From a bacterium (GTDB lineage Archaea > Thermoproteota > Nitrososphaeria > Nitrososphaerales > CADDZS01): a stretch of DNA of 23,851 bases. The notes under the pieces were generated by a model. The model was not told where the DNA came from and made no database searches. It saw only the letters and a program-made list of their open reading frames with translations. Both the position numbers and the translations under genes were made by a program. The stretch spans positions 1-23,851 of the forward strand of contig DAIDAB010000006.1 of assembly GCA_027310845.1 (NCBI GenBank), written 5' to 3'. The first letter of the stretch is position 1. Each line of letters opens with the position of its first letter. This document shows, piece by piece, positions 1-7,574 of this stretch.

Positions 1-1
1 A

Positions 2-40
2 GATGCTATTATGCTCGCTAGTATATTACGGGTAGAATGA
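2..40 (+). CDS. Possible C-terminal end of an upstream gene (partial)
   Basis: One frame is open from the window edge to a TGA at 38-40 and would encode DAIMLASILRVE. It lies just upstream of a promoter-like TATA element, so it may be the last codons of the preceding gene; a terminase would be expected near a portal, but nothing here identifies it. Twelve codons are too few to exclude chance. Confidence 0.25.
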   Translation, partial: DAIMLASILRVE

Positions 41-63
41 ATCTATCGCCTTTAGAACTTGGG

Positions 64-90
64 GTTTATTAACAAGCTAGTACAACGTAT
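64..90 (+). promoter_or_regulatory. Archaeal TATA-type promoter P1
   Basis: GTTTATTA at 64-71 is an archaeal box A-like element about 30 nt before the first start codon, so the transcript would be leaderless or nearly so. The downstream stretch (CTAGTACA, then TATTTTTGAA) closely resembles that of the promoter at 9535, which shares the same box, CTAGTGCA and TTTTGAA with a one-base shift. Transcription start is inferred, not seen. Confidence 0.5.
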
Positions 91-98
91 TTTTGAAT

Positions 99-482
99 AT
101 GCCAATATCAAGTTCTGAGATGGCCGCTCGACGCGCCGCTTCCTCACAAAATACACCATTTATGGCTCTAAAATCTCCGAATCGTGCTGGCGAAGGTTAT
201 GTCTATGTGTTAGAGTTCATTGAGGAAATCAGAACATTCACGGCGAAAACAGGGCCAAATGCTGGCAAAGTTTCTCCCGTCGTTGACGTTTTCAATCAAG
301 CCATTGAGGGCGGAGATACTGATTTCGTGGTGGGCGAAAGATACACGCTCAACCTTCCAACCGTTTTGAAAAATAAACTCGAAGAGGTAGCGCCACTAAA
401 AGGAAAGAAATTCGAAATCGTGAATCTTGGCAAACCATCGGGCAAAGTCTACTTTGATTTCTTCGTAAAGGCCTTGTCCTAA
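99..482 (+). CDS. Unassigned small protein, possibly OB-fold-like
   Basis: A 127-residue protein that I do not recognise. The N-terminal 30 residues are polar and Ala/Ser-rich; the remainder alternates beta-type stretches (YVYVLEFIEEIRTFTA, KKFEIVNLGKPSGKVYFDFF) with a short helix (VLKNKLEEVAPLKG). This layout would suit a small OB-fold nucleic-acid-binding or SSB-like protein, but no diagnostic motif confirms that. ATG at 99 is preferred; a TTG two codons earlier at 93 is in frame and lies near the expected transcription start of promoter P1. It is the first gene of the block that leads into the portal, separated from it by 95 bp with no clear gene. Confidence 0.7.
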   Translation: MPISSSEMAARRAASSQNTPFMALKSPNRAGEGYVYVLEFIEEIRTFTAKTGPNAGKVSPVVDVFNQAIEGGDTDFVVGERYTLNLPTVLKNKLEEVAPLKGKKFEIVNLGKPSGKVYFDFFVKALS

Positions 483-577
483 TTACGCTTCGTTCTAGAC
501 GACTACACAAATAGAATGGTTCTCGCCTAGCTCTCCAAGTCTCGAAAACAAAAGAGCAGGCACCTTTCAAACATAAA

Positions 578-2074
578 GTGATTAATTTGGGTTGGCGTGA
601 ATCTGTAGCTCGTTTCATTTATAGGGGAACGCAGCAAGTCAAGGAAGACGCCATTATAGTTCCGCTTTACAAGAGCGCGATCGGAGAATATCAGGTCGAA
701 AATATCCGAGACGCAATCGACGCCTATCTCCATGACACTGACATTTACAACGCAGTGAATTTCATCTGCAACTCTGCGCTTTCGGATGGATTCTACGTGA
801 CGGGCGACGAGAAATACAAAAGCGGCAAGGCAATCGACGTCGTCAAAGAATTCAATGATACGATTCGCTGGGGCGACGGCAGAAGCGAGAAAAGACTTGC
901 ACCACTGCTTCGCATAGTCACTCATGAACTCGTGTACGGCGGCAACACGTTCATCGAAATGCTCACGCCCGACAAGCTTGAAATGCTTAATCAAGTCCAG
1001 CTCTCTTCAATTTACAGGATTTTCAGAAGCCCACAAGGAAGCGTTAACAGGATTCAACAGTTAATTGGCGGTCGGTTTAATGACCTAGACCCTCAAAACA
1101 TCATTCATGTTTCATGGCTTCAGATTGACCGCGAACCGTTTGGTCGTGGACTAATCCAGCCGCTTATTGCGCCTAGAATGGACATCAAAGGCCGGCAAGT
1201 TCCACCGTTTTACAAAATCAAGGCCTCGCTTGAATATGACCTTTATCGCATGGTCCACCGAAGAGGCGTTCCACGTTCTGTTTTTTCATTTCCCGAGGCT
1301 GGTGACGAGTTAGTCCAGGCATATTCGAAAGAGCTTCAAGACCCAGACGTTGACGCATCATTTGCGACAAATACGAAGATAGAGATTGCATCTGAGGTAG
1401 GTGGCCCAGCTCAGGGTGTTCCCGCGATAATTAATTGGTTATCCGACCGCTATCACGTCGGCTTGCAAACCCCGATTAACGCATTGATAACCGCTTCAGG
1501 TTTCACACAGGCCTCCGCCATTGTGGCGCAAGAGCTCGGTGAACTAGTCGTCGAGGACTTACAATTACGCCTGAAATATGCTATTGAAGACGACCTTTAC
1601 GACCGAATTCTAATCCAGAACGGCTTTGACCCAAAACTCGCAAAGATTGAATTCCATTGGGGTGCCTCAAACGATTACGAGTATAACATTAACGACATTC
1701 ACATGAGCTTTGATAGAAACCTGCTTTCAGTCATTGAAGCGCGTCAAATGCTTCGCAAGGTCGGGCTAGAGCTTGATGACGATTCCAAGTATTTTGAAGA
1801 AATTGAAAAGAAGAACACTGCGACGACAATGAAGGGTCAACAGGTCGTCGTCGCTCCAGGCGATGAACCTCAAGTCGAGGCCTCGTTACAGCCTACGACT
1901 TATGCAAAGTCTCAGGGATTATCCCCAGGGCAAGTGGCTCAAGTTCCACCGCCCGCTCAAGTCGCTCCAGCACAAGCGCCTAAAGCTGCGCCAACTGCTC
2001 CGGCACAAACCGCGCCCGCACAAGCGCAAGTTCAACCGCCTAAACCTGCTCAGAAAAAGGAGCCGTCAAAATGA
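578..2074 (+). CDS. Portal protein
   Basis: A 498-residue phage-type portal protein, the dodecameric ring at the capsid vertex through which DNA is packaged and to which the tail joins. The first ~420 residues have portal character: an N-terminal helical and beta region, NIIHVSWLQIDREPFGRGLIQP near 175-195, the long helix around YDLYRMVHRRGVPRSVF, and a C-terminal helical part ending near EARQMLRKVGLELDDDSKYFEE. Residues from ~425 form a Pro/Ala/Gln-rich low-complexity tail that is probably disordered. The start is GTG at 578; TTG at 587 is an alternative. The stop overlaps the next ATG as ATGA, suggesting coupled translation. Position before protease and capsid genes supports the call. Confidence 0.88.
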   Translation: MINLGWRESVARFIYRGTQQVKEDAIIVPLYKSAIGEYQVENIRDAIDAYLHDTDIYNAVNFICNSALSDGFYVTGDEKYKSGKAIDVVKEFNDTIRWGDGRSEKRLAPLLRIVTHELVYGGNTFIEMLTPDKLEMLNQVQLSSIYRIFRSPQGSVNRIQQLIGGRFNDLDPQNIIHVSWLQIDREPFGRGLIQPLIAPRMDIKGRQVPPFYKIKASLEYDLYRMVHRRGVPRSVFSFPEAGDELVQAYSKELQDPDVDASFATNTKIEIASEVGGPAQGVPAIINWLSDRYHVGLQTPINALITASGFTQASAIVAQELGELVVEDLQLRLKYAIEDDLYDRILIQNGFDPKLAKIEFHWGASNDYEYNINDIHMSFDRNLLSVIEARQMLRKVGLELDDDSKYFEEIEKKNTATTMKGQQVVVAPGDEPQVEASLQPTTYAKSQGLSPGQVAQVPPPAQVAPAQAPKAAPTAPAQTAPAQAQVQPPKPAQKKEPSK

Positions 2075-2352
2075 CCCACTGCGTTAACGACTCATCCGAA
2101 GGTCATGTATTATTCAAGGGCCGCTGGCTCTGTTTTGCATGTTATGACCATGCAATTTCCGAGATCAGTAAGGTACTAACAGACAAAGAAAGCCGAGAGA
2201 AAAAGACTTTGGGCGAGAACGACGTGGTTAGAATCAATGCCCCAAAACGCGTAATCGATGAATTTCAAAGAGTTTCACGTATGCGTGGAACTAGCTTCAA
2301 TATCTCAAAAAGTGAGCTAGGTAAAATTGCCAAAGAAAGCAAAATTGCATAG
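2071..2352 (+). CDS. Small zinc-finger-like protein
   Basis: A 93-residue protein starting at an ATG that overlaps the portal stop. The N-terminal third has a likely metal site: Cys4, a His near residue 12, and the pair in CFACYDH around 22-28. The C-terminal two thirds are basic and predicted helical (VVRINAPKRVIDEFQRVSRM), which could bind nucleic acid or a partner protein. I do not recognise a family. Such small Cys-rich proteins are common in archaeal viruses. The place between portal and protease suggests a head-assembly or regulatory accessory role, but that is inference only. Confidence 0.65.
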   Translation: MTHCVNDSSEGHVLFKGRWLCFACYDHAISEISKVLTDKESREKKTLGENDVVRINAPKRVIDEFQRVSRMRGTSFNISKSELGKIAKESKIA

Positions 2353-2566
2353 TGGTTGCACTTATCCGGGCTGTAGTCGCTCGGACATTGGTCTTATCTT
2401 GAATGAAGATAATTCCTATTCTCCTATTTGCGCTGAACATGGCGCTTTAATCTCTGCAGCTAACGAAAAGAAATCGGTGAGGAAAGGACAGAAATCTAAT
2501 TCCGAAAAGGACGGTTCATTTATTCCTTCCTCATCGGTAATTAAAAAGGGTAAATCTAAAAAATGA
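2327..2566 (+). CDS. Small zinc-finger-like protein with basic tail
   Basis: Up to 79 residues from TTG at 2327; TTG at 2345 would reduce the overlap with the preceding gene to 8 bp and is equally plausible. A C-x4-C knuckle (CTYPGC) and a later CAEH motif form a probable four-ligand zinc site within the first 40 residues. The C-terminal half is Lys/Ser-rich and likely disordered. Its TGA overlaps the ATG of the protease gene as ATGA. The function is unknown; it is the second of two adjacent Cys-rich small proteins after the portal. Confidence 0.6.
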   Translation: MPKKAKLHSGCTYPGCSRSDIGLILNEDNSYSPICAEHGALISAANEKKSVRKGQKSNSEKDGSFIPSSSVIKKGKSKK

Positions 2567-4140
2567 AACAAGTTCCAGTCGGCGAGCGTTTCCAATGGGC
2601 GCAGCAATTGCTTCCCACGCTCAAAAGCATCGAAAAACAGTTTGAGAATGACGGCGTAGTATTTTATTCGGTAATAGCGGCTCATGCTGACATAAAGAAC
2701 CGAAATAACCGCATTTACACTTCAAACGAATTGAAACATTCTGCCGCGTCTTTGTCTGAGCGACCGCTTAACATCAACCATAACCCGAAGAAAACGCTTC
2801 CATTTCCAGAGAATCAAGTCATTGCGGCCAGGTACGAAGACGACGAGGTTGAATGCATTATTCAGGTCGCCGATCCGGCAATTAACGAGCAGATAAAATC
2901 CGGCGAGATTTCCAAGGTCTCAATTGAAGGCCTCTACCTGGACGAATCCAAAAACACGGGTGATACGGAATTTCCGACATCGCTTCATTTCAAAGCACTC
3001 GCTCTTTTGACAAGCAATGATGAGCCTGGAGATCCAATGGCGGAGATATTGAAAGACCATCTTAACCTAAAGGGAATGTTTCTCCCAGGTGAAATCAAAG
3101 AAAAAATCTCACTTGTAATGGAATTTCAGTTTTCTAAATTTGAAACCTCTGGCGAGGCAAACGTATGCCCAATCTGTCTTGACCTTGATGGTAAGACCTG
3201 GGCATCGGACGAAGTGCCAGCGAGCGCGACTCCGCCAATCCATCCGAACTGTAATTGTTCGTTACAAGACTACAGCGCAGATAACAAGTCTGCCTTAACC
3301 AAGAAATTACGATCACTTAAGAGAAAAGATGATTATACATTGAACACAATTCAAGAAACGCCCTGGACTGGCTCATTCATAAACAACCTGCCCGATTCGA
3401 GCTTTGCTTTCGTAGAGCCCGGCGGGAAGAAAGACGAGGAAGGTAAAACCGTTCCGAGAAGTCTGAGACATTTCCCGTACAAAGACGCTGACGGCGCGAT
3501 AGACAAGCCGCATCTACGAAATGCATTGGCGCGTTTATCCCAGTCAGCTATCAGCCCACAGGGCAAATCAGCAGCCAGAAAAGAACTCGTTGCAGCCGCG
3601 GCAAAGGCAGGTATTCAGACCTCGATGGATGAGGCATTGCCAAAGTTCCAATCTGCCTGGGAAGATTACCGCATTGCGGAAGAATCTAGGATTGCAGTTC
3701 TTGAAGGCATGGGACTAGCCCAGCCTGAAAAGAGCGGCGACGATGATTCACTGCAGGACTTTGACGGAAAAGAAACATCTCCAAAGATGGTGAATCCTGA
3801 CGAGCAAACGAAGAAACACGCGAAGATTGAACGCGACATTCCTTCGACCGGCCAGGAAGCACCCGCTGTAAAGTCTTTGCAGCCAGTCGGAGGCAGTGCG
3901 CCAGAAATGGATCCAAAGATGATTTCTGCAAACCCGCAGAGCACTGTAATGCCGAAGATGGATCATCCATTAGAGCAAAATCCTCTAGCCGTTACAAATG
4001 ACAAGATTGTAGTTACTCCGGAAGTCGCGCCTAACCTAGAAACCGCGTTAAAGAACGCTACACCAAACACGACAGTAACGACAATCCCACACGTCAATGA
4101 AAAAGTAAGGAAACCAATCATCTTTACGGTTTCAAAGTAA
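2563..4140 (+). CDS. Prohead protease fused to a MuF-like minor head motif
   Basis: A 525-residue multi-domain head protein. Residues ~30-155 look like a phage prohead (maturation) protease: NRNNRIYTSNELK, His73 in NINHNP, and Ser120 in KVSIEG, matching the His and Ser positions of that fold. Residues ~200-235 carry the Cys/His signature of Mu gpF-type minor head proteins (CPICLDLDG then HPNCNC). Residues ~298-352 (RHFPYKDADG, LRNALARLSQ) resemble a small helical domain often found with phage protease or head proteins. The last ~170 residues are Pro/Lys/Asn-rich and probably disordered, possibly a scaffold-like tail. Such a protease would cleave scaffold and capsid N-termini during maturation. 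It sits directly before the major capsid gene, as usual. Catalytic assignments are by pattern only. Confidence 0.8.
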   Translation: MKQVPVGERFQWAQQLLPTLKSIEKQFENDGVVFYSVIAAHADIKNRNNRIYTSNELKHSAASLSERPLNINHNPKKTLPFPENQVIAARYEDDEVECIIQVADPAINEQIKSGEISKVSIEGLYLDESKNTGDTEFPTSLHFKALALLTSNDEPGDPMAEILKDHLNLKGMFLPGEIKEKISLVMEFQFSKFETSGEANVCPICLDLDGKTWASDEVPASATPPIHPNCNCSLQDYSADNKSALTKKLRSLKRKDDYTLNTIQETPWTGSFINNLPDSSFAFVEPGGKKDEEGKTVPRSLRHFPYKDADGAIDKPHLRNALARLSQSAISPQGKSAARKELVAAAAKAGIQTSMDEALPKFQSAWEDYRIAEESRIAVLEGMGLAQPEKSGDDDSLQDFDGKETSPKMVNPDEQTKKHAKIERDIPSTGQEAPAVKSLQPVGGSAPEMDPKMISANPQSTVMPKMDHPLEQNPLAVTNDKIVVTPEVAPNLETALKNATPNTTVTTIPHVNEKVRKPIIFTVSK

Positions 4141-4156
4141 GCGTTCCAGAGTACGA

Positions 4157-4165
4157 AAATAAATA
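4157..4165 (+). promoter_or_regulatory. Possible TATA element before the capsid gene
   Basis: AAATAAATA lies about 20 nt before the ATG at 4183 in a 42-bp A/T-rich gap and is preceded by an A-rich stretch that could serve as BRE. It could drive a separate near-leaderless transcript for the abundant capsid protein. It does not match the GTTTATTA boxes found elsewhere in the window. Confidence 0.3.
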
Positions 4166-4182
4166 AATTGAAGGTTTCAAAA

Positions 4183-5379
4183 ATGACAGAAGAAACAAAA
4201 TCAGACGTAACTAACGTAACTGAACAAGTTCCAGAAGGAACACAAAGCATCTCAATCAAGCTTGAAGGCGTGAAAGAGCTAGAGTCTGCCATCTCAAAAA
4301 TGACATCTGTAGTTTCTGAATCGTCCAGGCCAAAGTCGCAAGCCATCCTCAACACTGAGGCTGGACAGAGCGTAGAGGACGCAGTGGTGAAGGAGAGATT
4401 GCGATTGGACAGGATCGCAAGATACATGCAGAGCTTCTCGCACGCGCTGCAAGAAGACATCACTTCCACGGGAGCTACAGGAGCATTAGGTCAAGTTTGG
4501 CAACCAAACATGATCGTGCTACCGACAGACCTTCCAGCGAATCTCCGAAGATTCGTCCAGGTGAAGGAAATCGGACGCGGATCAAAACAGGTAAACTTTA
4601 CCTCAATCACCACACCAGCATTCGCAAGCCTGACAGAAGACACTGCCCCAACAGACGTAACTCAGACAATCACTGAAATTTCAGTGACACCAGCTGAGAC
4701 CGGCGCAAAGCAGAGAGTCTCCTACATCACTATGGAGTCAGCAACCCCAGACGTGGTTCAGGCAGTCGAAAGAGCATTTCAGGCAGCCGCACTCATCGAC
4801 GAGGACAACACAATCCTTGCAGCACTTGACGGAGCTTCCGCGAGCGACGCAGGAACAGTCTTTGCCGGAGGCGTAACCTCAGAAGCCTCTCTCACAAGCT
4901 CGGACACAATGACAGGCTCACTTATGGCGAACGCAATGGCACTCATCCAGGAGAAAGGCTACTCACTGAATCCTGGAGACCTCGTCTGTGTAATGCACCC
5001 AGTGCAGTACCAGGGATTGCTCGCAGACACTCACATCAACCAATACCTCTACTTCGGTTCCGTCGGCCCTATTCAACAGGGAGTCGTTCCGCAAGTTTAC
5101 GGCGTTGATGTAGTTAGGTCAACGAAGGTTCCAACAGGCACAGGCTCTGGCTCGCCAGTTCCAACAACCTATCACGCACAAGTCTTCCTGAAGGCCTCGG
5201 CTAAAGGAGACGCAAACGGGTTAGGTGTCGGTGGGGCAGTCGGTCTAGGTATATCTAGGGATCTCATGGTAGAAACCTGGAGGAAGATAGACGAGCGCGA
5301 CCTCTACATAGTTGCAAGTCATCGTATCGCCGCTGGGATTCTGCAGCCCAATGCAGCCGCAAGAATTCTGACCTGCTAG
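4183..5379 (+). CDS. Major capsid protein, HK97 fold
   Basis: About 398 residues, the expected size of an HK97-fold capsid subunit. An N-terminal helical, charged region to about residue 105 could be the delta-domain removed by the protease. The mature part has typical features: early GQVWQPNMIVLPTDLPANLR, then FVQVKEIGRGSKQVNF (E-loop-like), a helix at VVQAVERAFQAAALIDEDN, and a C-terminal LYIVASHRIAAGILQPNAAARI that would close the A-domain. ATG at 4183 is preferred over an in-frame TTG at 4168. Codon choice is strongly biased (GCA, ACA, CCA, GGA, CTC), unlike many neighbours and similar to the gene at 10776, consistent with high expression. Confidence 0.88.
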   Translation: MTEETKSDVTNVTEQVPEGTQSISIKLEGVKELESAISKMTSVVSESSRPKSQAILNTEAGQSVEDAVVKERLRLDRIARYMQSFSHALQEDITSTGATGALGQVWQPNMIVLPTDLPANLRRFVQVKEIGRGSKQVNFTSITTPAFASLTEDTAPTDVTQTITEISVTPAETGAKQRVSYITMESATPDVVQAVERAFQAAALIDEDNTILAALDGASASDAGTVFAGGVTSEASLTSSDTMTGSLMANAMALIQEKGYSLNPGDLVCVMHPVQYQGLLADTHINQYLYFGSVGPIQQGVVPQVYGVDVVRSTKVPTGTGSGSPVPTTYHAQVFLKASAKGDANGLGVGGAVGLGISRDLMVETWRKIDERDLYIVASHRIAAGILQPNAAARILTC

Positions 5380-5416
5380 ACTAGTTCAGCAAAACAATAA
5401 TTTTGGTGGGATCGAT

Positions 5417-6154
5417 TTGGCGAAAACGCTTGATTCATTAAATGATAGCGTCAGTACCCTGCGATCCGCCAATTCCCTTTTTATTTCACGCGCTGAAGCC
5501 CCGATAATCGCAGGCTATTCTATTTACAGGGACGCGGAGTATCTACGTTCCTCATTAGACTCTATTTGCCAATACGTTGACGTTGTTTGCATGATTGAAG
5601 GAAGGTATCTTGACTTTCCAGAACTTCCTCCAGACGCTACGGAAAGAATCATCTCTGAAACTGCCTCAAGGTTTGACCCAAAGTTTTACCTCACTGGAGG
5701 CAACCCTCAGAAATTCGTTGTTTATCCCGTTGACCCAATGCGCGAAGTAGAAAAACGGGACCTGATGTTTAAGCTTGTTCGCCCTGGGGGTTATTTATTC
5801 ATTTTAGACGGTGATGAAGTCGCCATTGGAGACGTGAAAGCAGGCCTTGACTTTGTTAGAGAAAACGAGCCGACTAAAGTCTTCTGGGTGTACGTCGAAG
5901 AACGTGGTAATCCCGGTTGGAAGCCTAGGATAATTCGCGTCGAAGATGGTATTCATTACGGCAAAAACCATTGGACTATACTCGATAATAATAACGAGAT
6001 TCTAACTGATTCCGTTTACAAACCTTCGTCCGACTATGCACAAGTGACGCAATTCAAGATTTACAACTTTGGTTTCAACCGAACGGGCGAGCGAGCAAAG
6101 GCGCGCCACGCTTACAAAGAAATTCTTCACGACAAGAATTGGATAGAGCGATAG
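5417..6154 (+). CDS. Glycosyltransferase-like protein (GT-A, family 2 type)
   Basis: A 245-residue protein starting at TTG (ATTTGGCG context). Residues ~30-150 resemble a GT-A fold nucleotide-sugar transferase: PIIAGYSIYRDAEYLRSSLD is the usual first strand and helix, VDVVCMIEGRY the second strand, and YLFILDGDEV near residue 135 supplies a D-x-D-like metal and sugar-nucleotide motif. The C-terminal part has short aromatic-rich segments (VYVEERGNPGWKPRIIRV, HYGKNHWTI) as in small viral transferases. It is embedded between capsid and connector genes, an unusual place. It might glycosylate the capsid or another surface protein, or modify the host surface. Acceptor and donor cannot be read from sequence. 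Confidence 0.72.
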   Translation: MAKTLDSLNDSVSTLRSANSLFISRAEAPIIAGYSIYRDAEYLRSSLDSICQYVDVVCMIEGRYLDFPELPPDATERIISETASRFDPKFYLTGGNPQKFVVYPVDPMREVEKRDLMFKLVRPGGYLFILDGDEVAIGDVKAGLDFVRENEPTKVFWVYVEERGNPGWKPRIIRVEDGIHYGKNHWTILDNNNEILTDSVYKPSSDYAQVTQFKIYNFGFNRTGERAKARHAYKEILHDKNWIER

Positions 6155-6157
6155 AAT

Positions 6158-6559
6158 TTGGCAGCGTATGCATCTCTTAACCAAGTGCATGACGAATTAA
6201 CTTTGGCTTATTCGATAACCACGAATGACACCGAACTATCAAACCTGATAGGCTTGATTGATTCTCATATTAATCTCCGCTTACAGAAATATACCTCACT
6301 GCCCGCGCAGACCGAAATCGCCAGCCAGCTTGCATACATTGAAGCCCGCTGGGTAGCTTCTGCTTTTCGATTCCGAAGGGCCACGCCTCAGGAAAAACAA
6401 CAGTACCAGGCGGAACTCACAAACATCGAGCAAGAGTTTCAGGCGTTCTTGAATAACAACTTTCGCACGAGTTTTAGAGCCGTTAGCTCCAATACTGACA
6501 GATACGCGCCTATTGATTACGGGCAGTTTAACAACCAAGATTCGGGAGCCGGTTACTAG
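6158..6559 (+). CDS. Head-tail connector (adaptor) protein, gp6/gp15-like
   Basis: A 133-residue, mostly helical protein with a TTG start 3 nt after the previous stop (AATTTGGCA). The opening ASLNQVHDELTLAYSITTND, followed by LIGLIDSHINLRL and a helix-rich body with ASQLAYIEARWVASAFRFRRA, is the usual pattern of the DNA-packaging or adaptor proteins that form a ring under the portal. The C-terminal 25 residues are polar and extended. The next gene starts at the base after the stop codon. Size and order (after capsid, before tail proteins) support the call; direct family identity is inferred. Confidence 0.68.
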   Translation: MAAYASLNQVHDELTLAYSITTNDTELSNLIGLIDSHINLRLQKYTSLPAQTEIASQLAYIEARWVASAFRFRRATPQEKQQYQAELTNIEQEFQAFLNNNFRTSFRAVSSNTDRYAPIDYGQFNNQDSGAGY

Positions 6560-6949
6560 ATGGGTCTTCGAACTAAGAAAATCCGAACTGGAAGCAACCT
6601 CGTTCTAGTAACTCTTACTGCGCCGGATCAGATTGAAGCTGGCGGCACTATACGCTTTTCCGCGTTCTTTCTCTCGATTAAAAACGGGGCATTCAATCCG
6701 ACTGGAATATCCGCGAAAATCTACGAAGGTAGACAGCGTGCGATTTTGCTTTCAACGATTGCGCCGACGCAGGATGACAAAGGCGTCGGTTCATACTTTG
6801 CAGATTACACCGTTCCCACGACGCAGGGAACCGGGCCGATTTACGTAACTTGGACGGGAACTTTTGAGCAGTCGGATGAATCCACTCCGATGGCGGTTCA
6901 AGCGACGCAAGTCGTACGAGTTACGAATCCCAATACATGGATTGAATAA
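6560..6949 (+). CDS. Beta-sandwich head/tail structural protein
   Basis: A 129-residue protein predicted to be almost all beta: LVLVTLTAPDQIEAGGTIRF, then FNPTGISAKIYEG, then GVGSYFADYTVPTTQGTGPI and YVTWTGTFEQ. This is an Ig/fibronectin-like arrangement and recalls the shorter protein at 8748-9038, which shares the order of edge strands ending in a G-x-Y/W-x-W block. It may be a capsid decoration, a head-tail joining protein or a tail accessory. It directly abuts the connector gene. No family name can be given with confidence. Confidence 0.6.
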   Translation: MGLRTKKIRTGSNLVLVTLTAPDQIEAGGTIRFSAFFLSIKNGAFNPTGISAKIYEGRQRAILLSTIAPTQDDKGVGSYFADYTVPTTQGTGPIYVTWTGTFEQSDESTPMAVQATQVVRVTNPNTWIE

Positions 6950-6971
6950 TTACGGTTAAGGTAATTTAGAA

Positions 6972-7478
6972 ATGAACTTCTCAAAACTCAAATCAATGTT
7001 CTCTAGACGGAGCAAAGGTCTTAAGGAGAAAATCAAACTCAAAGGACGCATTGACATCGTCGTCCGCGATTCTCAAGGCAGGATTAAGGATGAAAGGCAC
7101 ATTCACAACATTGTGTGTAATACAGGCCTCGGCAAAGTCTCGGGATTAATCAATGGAGTCGTCACGACAGCTTTCACCTACGTGGCGATTGGAATCGGAA
7201 CGACTGCTGCCGCTGCAACCGATACCGCTTTGGGATCGGAAATCACGACAGGCGGAGGAGTTAGAGCAGCAGCCACAACAAGCCAGACCACAACGACTGT
7301 AACCAACGACACTGCCAAGTACGTGATAACCTATAATTTCACTGCCACGTTTGCGGTGACTGAATCGGGAATCTTCGACGCCTCATCCGCTGGAAATATT
7401 CTCGCGCATCAGGTCTTCTCCGCAATCAACGTGGTATCTGGGGATTCGCTGGTCCTCACCTGGACCATAGAAGATTGA
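6972..7478 (+). CDS. Phage-type structural protein with Thr/Ala-rich beta domain
   Basis: A 168-residue protein. The first ~25 residues are basic; then a beta-rich domain with the pattern G-x-I-x-V-x-V-x-D, then YVAIGIGTTAAAATDTALGS, YVITYNFTATFAVTESGIFD and GDSLVLTWTIED. This 'YVAIGTGTTAAA...TALG...TESGIF' layout recurs in virion-associated proteins of many phages, usually fibre or decoration proteins. It is followed, with a TTGA overlap, by a 32-codon reading frame and then the repeat protein at 7575. A surface role on the head or tail is plausible. Confidence 0.62.
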   Translation: MNFSKLKSMFSRRSKGLKEKIKLKGRIDIVVRDSQGRIKDERHIHNIVCNTGLGKVSGLINGVVTTAFTYVAIGIGTTAAAATDTALGSEITTGGGVRAAATTSQTTTTVTNDTAKYVITYNFTATFAVTESGIFDASSAGNILAHQVFSAINVVSGDSLVLTWTIED

Positions 7479-7573
7479 TCGGCGAGCGCTGGACGTTCTG
7501 GCGCATCACTCCAAAGGGCATCCAAGCTTTGACCTCCTTCAACGAGAGCAAATTCGCGCTTGGATTGAATTAA
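7475..7573 (+). CDS. Possible 32-residue protein filling the gap between two structural genes
   Basis: A TTG at 7475 overlaps the preceding stop (TTGA), and a frame of 32 codons runs to TAA at 7571-7573, one base before the next ATG. The product would start MIGERWTFWRITPKGIQALT and is mildly basic and aromatic. The exact fit between the two neighbours and the TTGA-style overlap, used elsewhere here, argue for a real gene. Its shortness and lack of recognisable similarity argue for caution. Confidence 0.4.
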   Translation: MIGERWTFWRITPKGIQALTSFNESKFALGLN

Positions 7574-7574
7574 G

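Noticed and set aside
527..994. Minus-strand 155-codon gene opposite the portal start
   Set aside because: It lies wholly opposite the better supported portal gene, has no promoter and shows no protein family character.
1863..2087. Arg/Leu-rich frame within the portal C-terminus
   Set aside because: Alternative frame of the Pro/Ala/Gln-rich tail; composition follows from the repeats in DNA.
3963..4469. Minus-strand 168-codon gene across protease end and capsid start
   Set aside because: Shadow of two strong forward genes; Ser/Cys/Phe-rich composition is typical of antisense frames.
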